NCBI GenBank assembly: GCA_021234155.1
Contig: JAJEKV010000064.1
Location: 2,914,001-2,978,000, forward strand
DNA: 64,000 nucleotides
Direction: 5' to 3'
Source of the DNA: Isoetes taiwanensis
Taxonomy: Eukaryota > Streptophyta > Lycopodiopsida > Isoetales > Isoetaceae
The notes under the pieces were generated by a model that worked only from the letters and a program-made list of their open reading frames with translations, searched no databases and was not told where the DNA came from. The position numbers were made by a program, and so were the translations under genes. Positions 33,118-45,169 of this stretch are shown in pieces; the first letter of the stretch is position 1; every line of letters begins with the position of its first letter.

Positions 33118-35229
33118 TGTTGACCCTAAACCTAGCTTAAAGGTCAACCACAAGGAACCAATTTGAGTTTTCACTCAAATTGGGGTTAGAACCTCCTAAT
33201 CACTTAAGGTGATCAGTCTATGCAAGATAAATTTAAATACAAGTTCAAAAATGTGAAGTTCTATACCTTTCCCATTTCCAAAAACTGGCACCTTTGCCAA
33301 AACAGATGTGGTGATGAGATGTAAATTGATTTTTTAAGTCAAGCACTATAGACTTGGTCAAAAAAGTTGTAGGTATCCAACAGTAAAGCCTCCGACCAAG
33401 TCAGAGACTAAATTTATGAGTTATTCGAGCTCAAAGTGTGGTCAAAATTTGGTCAATAGAGGTCAAGTATGGGAAACAGTGATCAGAAAATGAGATTTGA
33501 AGTTGCCAAGCTTGTTTTTGAGAATTTCCAAAGCAAATATATTGCAGTGGTGATAAGGAAGAGAGGCAAGTGGTCAAATTCTCATTTAGATGTGTAAAAG
33601 TATTTTTTGTGGCTGGATTTGGCAAAATACAGTCAAAATTGTTCAAAACAGAGAGCAATTTTCTTGAAGTTGAGCTAGACGTGATGTTTTTGGATGAAAG
33701 ACAACAACCCTCGGATTGTTTCAGCCAACGAAAATTAACGGCCCATAAAGGGTGCACTCTAGAAATACTATTTAGTACACCTCAATGAATACAACAACGA
33801 AATCATAGAAAAACCATGTGAAAAAACATATAAAAAACAAAAAGTAACCCCTGTTATTATGCTACATATTCAACTCCTTTGGCTTACACAAGTCCTAAGA
33901 ATAGTTGGCAAGTGGGCCAAAAGAACTAGAAAACACACGAGGATTTTCTGGAGAATATTTTGTGGCAAGAATTGTTAAGAAAAATATCAGAGATGAATTT
34001 GACAACTTGGCAATCAATTTGAATTGATATGAAGGTAAATATATCATGATAATAATAGATAAGGATGCTTCATAGCTTTAATCATAGGAAAATAATCATC
34101 ACAAATCATAAGGTAATTTTTGAAAGTAATGTCAACTAGATCTTGTAAATCCAATTGAGGAGAGCTCAGGAACTTCAAGGATCGTTCAGATCTTGCTCAA
34201 CAATGATCAATGTAGGATCTGGGTACTTCTGGGCCTTCAAAAATGTTGAGGTTGTGTTTCCCTTGTATATAGTTTCAAATCTCGGTTTCAATGATTTTAG
34301 GTAATAAATTTAGGCTTAATCTATTGCTTAAGTTCCGGAATCCAAGAATAGGGTGGTCTCAGAGAAAATGGAATGCGGGAAGGCATGATTCGAGCCGGAT
34401 TTCCAGTTCTAGGGTTCTTCAGCTGTATTTTTGCATAATTTGCGCGATACGGTTTCGTATTTTTGTAGGAATATACCCTGTATATGCTGTATTCAACCAT
34501 TTTTAAAAGCTTGGCCAATGATTCAAAGACCTTTACCCATAAAATACTTAAAGGAGATTATAGCCCAATGACCATAGGGATGATTGCTCACACGTGCAAG
34601 AGGATAGGGAATCTTTGAGGCATTTTTTGACAAGGTTGGGAATATACCACTGAAGATATGATGGAATAAGAATGAAGGTAAAAGAAATTATGAGGGACCA
34701 TTGAGAGGGCAAGGAAAAAAATAAGGAGAAAGGAATGATATTTTTTGAGACAAAGGCTTAAGTTGGTTTTGAAATAGGCAAGGTGATGGCACATTGAAGG
34801 AATCAATAGGGAATTTGAGGAAGATGGCAATTATGGCAAAGCAATCATGGCAAGGGAATGAATCAATGGATATGAAAACAAAGTTGAGCCAAAAAGTGCT
34901 AAAATGGGAGTAGTGAGGTGGAGCAAAGGGAAAGATTAGAAACTATACACCATGGGGTCTTCCAAACTCTAAACTTCCAATCTTCAAAATATGTCTTCCA
35001 AACTTCATAACCCAGATTCTTCTAGAGCATACCCTTTAACTAAGCCAAAAAATACCTCTTATGAACTTTAACCTTGAGCTCTTGTTGACTTGAAGAATGA
35101 ACATCCTTTGACCTCCATATCAATGTTGAGTACCAAGAATCTTCCAAACTTTGACCTAGTATTCCAAGATAAGTTGACCTAGTTTGAATGCATAGATCAC
35201 AATTAGCATGTTGCCCTTTGGGGGCAACA
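33118..35229 (-). repeat. 5' LTR of the inner retrotransposon (contains an R1 insertion)
   Basis: The plus-strand ends are tgttgaccctaaacc and gggggcaaca (TG...CA). It matches the other LTR except for the R1 copy at 33698-33868 and small indels. Confidence 0.88.
33698..33868 (-). repeat. Interspersed repeat R1, copy 3, inserted in the LTR
   Basis: The partner LTR reads ggatgatttcaactcc without interruption at about 26395. Here 171 bp of R1 separate ggatga from ttcaactcc. One T is lost and no clear target duplication is seen. Confidence 0.88.
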
Positions 35230-35249
35230 ACCATAGCATGATTTCACCC

Positions 35250-35301
35250 AAAAGTCTGGACTTTCTCATAACATTCTAACTTTTAGAATGTATTCGTAAC
35301 A
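35250..35301 (-). repeat. LTR-B, right part
   Basis: aaaagtctggactttctcat... to gtattcgtaaca completes the LTR begun at 25049. aaaa at 35250-35253 duplicates 25531-25534. Confidence 0.88.
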
Positions 35302-37440
35302 GCCCGTCGGCGTAAAGAATCAACTGTCCTCAGTTGGCAAAGTAGATGAACCCCCTAAAAATAATATAGGCCTGTTACATTCACTGCGCAGATAGACTTC
35401 CCTGTAAGCTTCCAACAGAGGTAAGTAATGCTCGAAATAATCTTCTGATTTTCATTCTGCTTCAGTATATGGCACCTCCTTATATTTTACCAAATATCTG
35501 CGTTTAATACCACGACCCTTATGCCTCATAATCATCTCAGGTTGATACACTGTATTATCATCCACTAACACTGGTCCTGATGCTTGCGGCACTAATTGTG
35601 GGTTAACTCCTTTAAATGGCCTGAGATATTCCACATTAAAAGAATTATGCATCTTCCAAGTATCGGGCAATTCCAACCTGTAAACATTATCATTTATCTT
35701 TTCAGTGATCCTTAAAGGTCCATAAAACCTGGTAAGAAGCTTGTGCTTTTTCTGTTCGGAAGGAGCACGTTTTTCCTTAATGATTTTAATGAATACCCAG
35801 TCATCCACCTGATATAGAACCTGTCTGCGTTTCCTGTTCGCTTGACGAGTGTACCTTTCATGTGCAACGGAGAGTGCTGCCCTGGTGGATTCCAAAACAA
35901 CATCCATATCCTTAGCAACTCGATCTGCCTCCATCACACATTCTGCCACTTTAATAACCGGATTTGGAGGTAAACATCCCTGTATAATATAAAAAGGTGA
36001 TAAACATGTGGCTGAGTGTGTGGCCATATTATAAGCAAACTGAACCACTGGCAGATATCGCTCTCAATAAAAAAAATTGCTCATGTACAAAACTGCGTAG
36101 CATGCTTAGAAGAGTTCTATGAGTAACTTATGTCTGCCCATCCGTCTGAGGATGGAAAGCTGTGGAGAAATGCATCCTTGTACCTAAATTTGTAAACAAT
36201 GCTCTCCAAAACTTGCTGCAAAACTTTGAATCTCTGTCAGAAATTATTACCTCCAGTAATCCATGGTTCTTAAATACTTCTTTCAAAAATAATCGTGCAG
36301 CATCATATGAGCTTTTAATGTCTTTTTGCAAGGAATAAAGATTGCAACTTACTCAGACGGTCCACAATGGTCCAAACCTGATCATTACCTTGTCTGCTCC
36401 GTGGAACACTAACAAAGTCCATACTGATATGCTGAAAAGGTTTTTCCGGGATACTTAGTGCCATCAATAATCCTGGTACTTTGGCATGAGAATCTTTGGT
36501 TTTCTGACACACAAGACATCTTTCCACAAATGCAACAACATCTTTTCTTATAGTTTTCCAATAGAAATACTTTGAAACCAAATCATGAGTATTAAAAATA
36601 CCCCTATGACCTGTATTGGTACCTCATGGCATTCCCGTAGAACCGTTTCCCTGAATTGTGGAGTAACACAAAGACAATCTTTGAAAAACAAATATCCTTT
36701 GCGTAAATAGAAATTGTCAATAATACGTTGCTGGCTTTCATGCAAATCAATCCAAACACTACCAAATTCATCATCTTGCTCATACATACCCTTCATTGCC
36801 TCAAATGTGCTTTCCCGCCAAAGGGAAAAATTATTCACCTGAATAATGTCATCTGAATGACGCACGCGACTAAGAGCATCAGCAACTTTATTCTGTGGAC
36901 CTGGCTTATAATGAATAGCATTAGTATCAATTCCAAAATGCTGTAACACCTCTGTCCATTTAACCTGGCGTGGGCTTGCAGAAGCTTGTGTCAATAAAAA
37001 CTGAATACTTTGCTGGTCTGTTTTAATGTGAAAATCACTACCCATAAGATAATGTTTCCAAATTTTTAAAGCATGCACAATAGCCAATAATTCTTTTTCA
37101 TATACCGTATACTTTAATTCCGCAGAATTAAGCTTGCGGCTCTCAAAAGCAATAGGATGCCCATCCTGTTCTAATACTGCTCCTATAGAAGAACCACTTG
37201 CATCAGTGCAACAAACAAAGTATTGCTTAGAAAAATCTGGCAATCGTAAAACAGGTGTGGTAATAAGGCGTTGCTTCAAAGACTGAAAAGCTTGTGCTTG
37301 AGAGTCGTCCCAATGAAAGGGTGTGTCATGCTTTAACAAACTTGTTAAGGGCAAAGCCAACTGAGCAAAATTACGGACAAACCATTGATAGTAGCTACAA
37401 AGTCCCAAAAAGGAACGTACCTTAGTGAACATTATCTTAT
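35302..37440 (-). pseudogene. Gypsy pol sense arm 2: RT thumb, RNase H, integrase, chromodomain
   Basis: Minus-strand frames read KVRSFLGLCSYYQWFVRNF (RT end), CTDASGSSIGAVL, YEKELLAIVHALK and NKVADALSRV (RNase H), then RCLVCQKTKDSHAKV (integrase zinc finger), SMDFVSVPRSRQGND, HFSTAFHPQTDGQT and the chromodomain PEMIMRHKGRGIKRRYLVKY. Frame breaks lie at about 36580, 36320, 36060 and 35452. It keeps more of pol than arm 1. Confidence 0.87.
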
Positions 37441-38219
37441 CGGTAGTGATTTTCACATTAAAATAGACCAGCAGAGTATTCAGTTTTTATCGACACAAGC
37501 TTCTGCAAGCCCACGCCAGGTTAAATGGGCAGAGTTGTTATAGCGTTTTGGGATTGATACTAATGCTATTTATTATAAGCCAGGTCCACAGAATAAAGTT
37601 GCTGATGCTCTTAGTCGCGTGCGTCATTCAGATGACATTATTCAGGTGAATAATTTTTCCCTTTGGCGGGAAAGCACATTTGAGGCAATGAAGGGTATGT
37701 ATGAGCAAGATGATGAATTTGGTAGTATTTGGATTGATTTGCATGAAAGCCAGCAACATATTATTGACAATTTCTATTTACGCAAAGGATATTTGTTTTT
37801 CAAAGATTGTCTTTGTGTTACTCCACAATTCAGGGAAACGGTTCTACGGGAATGCCATGAGGTACCAATAGCAGGTCATATGGGTATTTTTTATACTCAT
37901 GATTTGGTTTCAAAGTATTTCTATTGGAAAACTATAAGAAAAGATAGTGTTGCATTTGTGGAAAGTCACTAAAGTGGAAGAAGGTGTGATGGAGGCAGAT
38001 CGAGTTGCTAAGGATATGGATGTTGTTTTGGAATCCACCAGGGCAGCACTCACTGTTGCACATGAAAGGTACACTCGAGTGTCAAGCGAACATGAAACGC
38101 AGACAGGTTCTATATCAGGTGGATGACTGGGTATTCATTAAAATCATTAAGGAAAGACGTGCTCCTTCCGAATAGAAAAAACACAAGCTTCTTACCAGGT
38201 TTTATGGACCTTTTCCACC
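37441..38219 (+). pseudogene. Gypsy pol antisense arm 2
   Basis: It begins at the same base of pol as antisense arm 1 (GGTAGTGATTTTCACATT) and ends at the same fusion to the LTR (RFYGPF then ttacgaataaggg). Internally it lacks the integrase core: the frame jumps at about 37970 from the zinc finger to the C-terminal region. It is the inverse of about 37047-36510 and 35930-35690 in the adjacent sense arm. Confidence 0.87.
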
Positions 38220-38733
38220 TTTACGAATAAGGGCAAAAAGGCAATTGAAAGAAAGATATATTTGGCAAACACAAATTCAATAAAGGAGATACAGAGAACA
38301 ACAGGAGTAAAGAAATAGTCCAACCGCCCGACCACGGAACTAGCACTTCAAAACAATGAAGTAAACCGCTAGGAGCCTCCAAGACTCCGCCGCTAGTTCC
38401 TCCCCTAAACTATGATGTAATCTCCCTCAGAGCCAATCTCTCTCGAGACAACCAATGATGCCACATTATTCCACAACATGTTCTTATAAACCATAAGGAT
38501 CTATTCTCGTCCTCTCATCCATTATTGGCACTGGCTCCTGTAATACACCAGACTAAGATTAGCATCATCTATTCTTTAATCTCCTCCAATCATAGATAAC
38601 CAATAATAGAGTAGCTAATTCTATGGTGCACTATGATTGGCATGACAATTAGAATAGCTAATTCTAATGCCATGGTTGTATAAAAGTCTGGACTTTCTCA
38701 TAACACTCTAACTTTTAGAATGTATTCGTAACA
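38220..38733 (-). repeat. LTR-C
   Basis: Complete LTR from tttacgaataaggg to gtattcgtaaca, with about 20 bases missing near 38270 compared with LTR-A. ctact follows at 38734-38738. Confidence 0.87.
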
Positions 38734-38760
38734 CTACTAGTTTATGAAAGGAGTAATTTG

Positions 38761-38913
38761 AAGGACCATAAAATTTCTGAATGAAATCTTGAGCAGACCT
38801 GGCGAACTGACCTGGCAGGTCACAAGCGGCGGAGCTGCGAGTGGCACCGCCAGGTCTGCTCAAAATTGCCGCTAGGTATGCTCAAAATATTGTTCAGAAC
38901 TTTTATGGTCCTT
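38761..38913. repeat. Imperfect inverted repeat with a perfect 13-bp inner pair
   Basis: gagcagacctggc (38791-38803) pairs perfectly with gccaggtctgctc (38849-38861). aaggaccataaaatttctga (38761-38780) pairs with ttcagaacttttatggtcctt (38893-38912) with few mismatches. A GC-rich loop (cacaagcggcggagctgcg) lies between. Confidence 0.85.
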
Positions 38914-41487
38914 TAAATTCTCCGACGAAAATTTAACCATCTTCAAATTTCTGCCCGATCCAGCTTCAAATTTCTGCCAGTTCTTGAGATCTGTAGCATT
39001 TTTTGCCTTTGATTTTGTTTTTTGAAGTTCCTCATTGAATTTTAGTCTCACAAATGCTGCTGAAGTCGTTTCTACCATAAAGGAGTCTGCCGATTCTACC
39101 AGTAGTTTCTACTATAACATCTTCTGCCGATTCTGTGACAGATCAAACTCTGGGGACCCAGTGTTCTTTGTTTCTACAAATCTAGAAACTCCAGGCACTT
39201 TTAACATGGATCTGCCAAGCCCAGCCATATTCAGGCCAAAAATTCTGCCAAACAACTGTGGCACTGAAGGACAAATGAAGCTGCTAAAACCAAGCATTGG
39301 AGAAGCGGATTGTAGGAGTGGAGAAGGGGCAGAAACGCAAAGGAGGCGACGCCGCCCATGAAAATTGACACAAGGTCAACAGAGATTTTCACTATTTAAA
39401 GATAAGGTGAAAGAGGGCGAAATTTGAAGATGGATAAAATTTTGTCTAGCGTATGACTCTTTTCCAAAAAATACGGTTGTCATATATCTTTACCATAGTG
39501 TTTGGCACTGTCGGATTGAACTTGTGATATCTCCTACAATGAATGTTCTCGTCGCATTCTCTTAATCCAACCATGGACCATGATTTTAGGCAGAAATGAA
39601 GATAAATAATTGGTAGATAGTACTTTTTATGTCATATTACTGAACTTGCAACTTTTTGGGTTGCCCGAAGGGCAATCCCTTTGCATGGTTGTGAGGAATG
39701 AGGAATATGCCATGAATATGTGCATGTGTGGCTGAGATAGTTGAATGGGATGGAATATGCGGAGAATATGCACATGTAATGGTTAGAGATAAGCAAAGCA
39801 ACCGAAGATGCCCAAAACACAATACTTTCTAAACCGAGGTGAATGGAATATACGGCCTACTGGGAAAATGCATGCAAGGGAAGGATCGCATGCATTGAAG
39901 AAGAGCATAGCCAAAATCTCTCCCAATCCCTACATACTGCCTATGTTTCCCGGCCTTGGAATAGATCCTTTGTGCTTTGCTTTGCATTCAAAGTTCTTGC
40001 TTCCATTTCTGATGTTGTTGGACTAGTTGAAGCTCAAAGGCGACATGTTTTCTCTGTTTTAACGAATTTTTAGTAGAAATGTGCTACTGCAGGCCTTGGT
40101 GGATGAATGAAATGGTGATGGAAATGCAAGACGGCTTGGATAGAGAAGGTGCCAAGTTTATGATGATCCCCTTCCTACTGGGCAAGCATTTCCTCTTTCT
40201 TTTTCAAATGCAGTATAAAAGCGTGAAGTTATCCACCCAAAACCGTCATAAATTATTGCCAATTTGATCTATGAATATTACAAGAATTTCTTGTAAACAG
40301 ATTTTATCCGTAGAATTTGAGAGATGAGCAAAGTTGGTAGGCCCATCTTATGGATGCTTGCAGGGCATATAATATTGATCATAACATAGAATGCTCTATC
40401 CTAATCAGGTCCATTGCATGCCTAAGCATGTCCATTGCATGTGCATATTTATTGTTTGTAGCTTTAGGCAGAAAATGCTATGGTAATCCTTCTGATAGAA
40501 TAGGACATCAATTATTATGTTCTCTTAATATATGGTGCTAAATTCTACTAGATGAGAATCCATTGCCTCCAAATCTCAGTAGAAATTATTATGATGTTCG
40601 TCCATTGATATTCTGTAGCTACTCTTAGGGTTTCCTGGAGTATCTAAGCAGTGCTCAAGGTACATTCTCTAGTGCTCACGACACATACTCCAGACTACTA
40701 TAGTCTATCTCAGCTAGATCCCTTTGAAGCCAAGATCAGGAAAGGAAAAACGGGCAATAATTTGGGCCGGAATTTGGATTGCAGGAAAATTGCAGTTGTA
40801 AATGCCATTAGCATATCCTTCCTCTTCAAGCCAGTTGATACAATATGATCTATTTAAGTCTTGCATGAATTCCAGTTATAAGGTAGACAAGCCGTCTAAC
40901 CAAACATAAATTTTAGTGCCTTCGCATATTCTTTTGTAATCTCAAGCATGTATATGATTCTCAACATATACATTACTGTAATCTCACTTCTGCAATAAGT
41001 TATTTCGTGATATTTGAAAAATTTGTCAGACATACTTGGATTGAGCATCCCAAGTTCTCGTAGAAAGGCGACAGTATTCACATTTGTGGGGAAATAAGAC
41101 AAATTCAATCACACACTCATTTTCATGCTCTACTCACAACACCATTTCTACCTCCTAACATCTATCTAGGGGGCAACCCACTGTGCGATAGCACCTTGTT
41201 AAGGAAGCAAAGCAGGTTTGATTGATGGAAGAATGGTTTTGATTGATGGAGGAAAATAAGTCTCCTCTTGTTGTACATTACCTCATAAGACATATCTTAA
41301 AAATAGCCATGGAAAAACAATTTTAGTTTAAGACCTTGTGTGGCCACGATCCATTTCCTGATATATAAGACTTGCATCCCGTGGCAAAAGAGCATGAATC
41401 CACATTATCGCTAGATCTAGGCCGTTCCGAATTCACGTAGAATACTCGAGGCATCATGACATGTAGACCCTTGGATTACAACCCTAA
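38914..41487. other. Spacer with no recognised gene
   Basis: Originally adjacent to the splicing-factor 5' region before the complex inserted. It may hold the displaced distal promoter. Short frames (39035-39361, 39843-40073 and others) have no recognisable domain. A gggttgcccgaagggcaatccc hairpin lies at 39658-39679. Confidence 0.45.
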
Positions 41488-44140
41488 CTAGGGGAAATGC
41501 AGGCTTGGGGAATGGGTTAGGTTGGTTGTAGGATTGTTGGATACAACAATTTGTAGATCATAGCTCCATGACAATGAGGCCTAGCTATACATGTTGCATC
41601 ATATGTATGAAGTAGCAAATAAGTACATTGGACTATTGTTGGATCCTTGAAAATGTGTGAAGCAGCATATGTTGAGGCCTAGTCGAAAATGGTTAGAGAT
41701 ATTAGGAAGTACGGTCATTTGCAAGAGGACATACTAGATGTTTTACATATGAATCAGTTCAATCATGTTTGAATCAAACATTATTCCAGTTCAAACTTCA
41801 AATTAAATATAACCATCTACTAGGATTTAATCTCATTGTTTGCGCTACATGTGGAAGCTAAATTGTGGAAGATATTGCCTACTTTGCTTTCTAACATTAA
41901 CATCGTTGTTGCTCTTCATAGCATTTGACAACATTGTTGGCCTTTTATAGCATTTGACATCACTGTTTGTCATCTACTTTATGTCAAAGCTAGTTCAAGA
42001 GAGCTATGTTTATACCAAGATCTTGAGCTATAATCCACCAACATGGGTTTACCATAGAGGAGCTTACCTATTGGTTTTCTAACGCTTGTTATTATGTCTT
42101 TAGCACAATGTCCATTTAGTACCAAGTCATGATCATAAGAAGTTTAAGCATGAAGCAATTGCTTGAGATGAATATAAATGTGAAATGTCGCTTCAAATGG
42201 TTCCATTTGAGTCATATGCATCACCAAACATTGCGTTTTAACTTCTACTAAAGATATAAGGCCAAGAAATAAATTAAAGTTGTTGGGTTGAGAATACTTG
42301 TGGTTGTTGGAAGATGCAGACCTTTCCAATAATTCATGTGAACCGTAGACCTGATATATTGACAGTCTTATGGTATGATATAAACCATCTCAATATGAAG
42401 AAGCCATCTATAGTTACCAGGGTTACCAATTGTAGGTACATGACCAACTTTCCAAACATGGTAATAGATGTGGCATTGTCTGACTTTTTCTTTTTCGTGG
42501 ACAAACTTGAAGATCTCTGTTTATGACCATGGAACACATGCACTCAGATATGGCAGTAAAAGTTTTAAGGGCCTTAATATCATTGCAAGGGCAATAGAAT
42601 ATGCTACCAATAGCTGTGTCTTGAAATGTACACTTGTTAATGGAACCGCTTGAATCACCCTAATCATCATTCTTGCATGGCATGGATTTATTGGGTACAT
42701 ATCCATGACCCATCCAATTGGCGTCGGTAAACCTGTTGAAGGATTTAGTGCTGATAATGCCTTCAGGCATTTTTTTGTCTTCCAATAATGAATCAGGTTC
42801 ATGTGGAGTTGGGAAAGGAAAGTTGACTATCTGAAGCAAAAAAATCAATGCATTGTCAGCGACACAAATGGACCATTTTACAATACCACTATCTTATTGC
42901 CATTGATAACTTTCTGAATCACAATGTTGGAAACTAAAATAACTTGAGAATCATAAATAATAAGCGATAGCTTTGCAAAAACCCACGCTATAAGTCTAGA
43001 TCTTAACCTTAGAAAAGTGTTCATCCTCAAGGTACATTTTGCAGGAAACCACTTCAATTCTCACCTTGCTAATCCCCATGCATTTCAGCAAAACCACAAC
43101 TCCTACAACTGGTGTGGTATTCATTTATGGGGCTGCAAATTCTGGAAATGTATCATTAAAAATTGCATATGAATAGACGATAACAATGACCTGGACCTGT
43201 CCAACCATCTCTGCTTGAACAATGAGCAGCCGAAGTTTTGTTAATCCAATGGATTTCAAACCCAGATGCTCCGCCAAAGCAATGGTACACTATTTCTTTT
43301 GCTCACCCACAACCAACAAATATATCGTATTCTAGGAATAGTAAGAGATGTTTCAGCGACATTTGTAGCAACAATAATTAGTTGCATTCCATCTGGAACC
43401 TGAGCAAATACTTGTAATTGAGAACATGCATGAATCATTAGAGTGGCACTAGATACAATTGTTTTGACTTCCTGTTTATAACTTTCACCTTTTGGTAGGC
43501 AAACATAACTGCATTAACAATAGCTTGATCTGAAGTCAGAAGGTTCATCATCTTCAGTTATGCTATCATGATCAGATGTTTCATTAGCACTATGCAAACT
43601 TTGAAAGATCATTTTCACTTCAAGGGTCAATAATTGCTTCAAGAAAATCTGAATCTGCATTCTCTTTGCCATCAACTGCATCAGTTATAGTCCCTATATC
43701 AAGTTCACTAAGTACTTGCTTTTCTCGAATAGGTGCCTTATCATTGACGATTGTCAGAGCTTGAGATTTTGAATATGTGGCATAAGTTTTAGGCTTTGGA
43801 AAAGCATGTCTCATTTTTGTACAAAGGTATTCAATTTTTTTCTTGTTCAGACAAAAATGCCATATCAAAATGTGACCAGGAAGAAGCTTCTTATAAAATG
43901 GCACAAACTTTCCCGAATGCAGCATCTTGATAATCTAAGAATTCTATCTGCACTAAAATGATCAATTACTGAAAGCTGGCTATTAGAAATTCTAATTACT
44001 GGCTTTGGGACTGGAAATATCCTGCTATTGGAAGTAAAATCATCAATACATAATGTCGCACCCACTATAATCAGTTTTAGGGGAGCCACTGAACTTGAAC
44101 TTTCATTGAGTTTGTGACCATGGTGCCCATCAAATCTGCA
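41488..44140. repeat. Segmental duplication, copy 2 (partner 5534-8290)
   Basis: Aligns with 5534-8290 in the same orientation. It lacks the MITE found in copy 1 and has about 130 additional bases at about 42235-42420. It retains more readable helicase exons than copy 1. Confidence 0.9.
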
Positions 44141-45169
44141 ACTTTGATGGTGTTGTTATTGTAGAAGATGCCAGTCAACAAATCATTTACGATGGGAAGG
44201 GAATGCTGGAAAACATATATGATGCATTAAAAACATAATGAAGACACACTCTACAAGTATCATTCTATATGCAATAACTAATTTATGTGCACCTGGCTTG
44301 AAAATGATTATTAGCGTATACTTTGGATACTTTTTAAAAATGGTAAATTAATGCATTCTAATGAAATTATAACACAAAAAAGTAATGGAACAAACAATGC
44401 AACCTGAGCAGGATGAAGCAACTGCAAAGAGGACTAACGGTAACTCGGATAGGTAATCAAACGAGAAAGTCAAATCCACTTGTATGGCGTATGTGGAAAG
44501 GAGCAAATAATAACAACTGGAGCCAAATAGGTAGATGGAAGAAACAGGAAGTAATATGAAAAAATGGGTGGCTAAACAAGACCAAAGAGGAGGGAATCAA
44601 TAGTAAAACTCAAAGACAATGAAGAATAGAAGCCCCTAGTTGGCCAACCCAACAGCCACAAATATAAAGAAACGTAACTAACTAGCCAACATAACAAAGA
44701 TGTATGTAAAATCTAACCTCGTATGAACACGTGTAACATAACCTCATCACCTATCTCTTAGCATCCTAATCAAAAGCCTCAACCAAACAAATAACTTGCA
44801 ATAGACGCTTATGTGAAGAGACCTCCCTGGCCTAGAGGCTAACATAACCAACAACACGTATGTACTTAATTCATGCGAACAATATCTATAGACAAATGAC
44901 ATCATGAAATGTAGATACAAGAGTTGGACGGACAAAGAAATGATTATGGCAAAATGACCAAAACCTGAACAGATGGCACCCCATGCATATTAATAACCCA
45001 ACCCATGTGCTTTCAAAATTTTCTCTGAGAAAAGGCCAATCGTAGCAAACCATGTGAGGATCCAAGTAAAAACAATGCATCAGGATAACAAACCAAAATG
45101 GATCTAACGGCGCATAAGAAGCCACATGGTGCAAGTCCTAGCACCTTATGTCGAATGAGCGAACATAAT

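Larger units (their letters stand above)
25842..35229 (-). mobile_element. 9.4-kb LTR retrotransposon (Ty3/gypsy, Tat/Athila-like), defective
   Basis: LTRs at 25842-27740 and 33118-35229 flank an internal region read on the minus strand: gag, zinc knuckles, protease, then RNase H-type, RT/RNase H and integrase segments. Flanking bases accgt (25837-25841) and accat (35230-35234) are the target duplication with one change. The DGGS-type protease and the archaeal-type RNase H point to the Tat/Athila side of the gypsy family. Frameshifts and a missing RT palm make it non-autonomous. Confidence 0.85.
22236..38733 (-). mobile_element. Nested Ty3/gypsy chromovirus complex with three LTRs, flanked by ctact
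   Basis: The minus-strand order is LTR-C (38733-38220), antisense arm, sense arm, LTR-B (35301-35250 and 25534-25049, interrupted), antisense arm, sense arm, LTR-A (22768-22236). The ends TGTTACGAAT and ATTCGTAAAA are near-inverse. The 5-bp duplication ctact sits outside both termini. Protein remnants belong to a chromodomain-bearing gypsy element. Both internal regions have lost their primer-binding site and the 5' part of the polyprotein, so neither is autonomous. Confidence 0.85.

Noticed and set aside
26803-35234. Short open frames repeated at both ends of the inner retrotransposon (for example 26803-27018 and 34291-34506)
   Set aside because: They occur in both LTRs at matching positions, so they are LTR sequence, not paired genes.
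39035-41108. Several 60-110 codon frames between the gypsy complex and the second duplicated block
   Set aside because: No domain, splice pattern or codon signal sets them apart from chance frames in AT-rich spacer.
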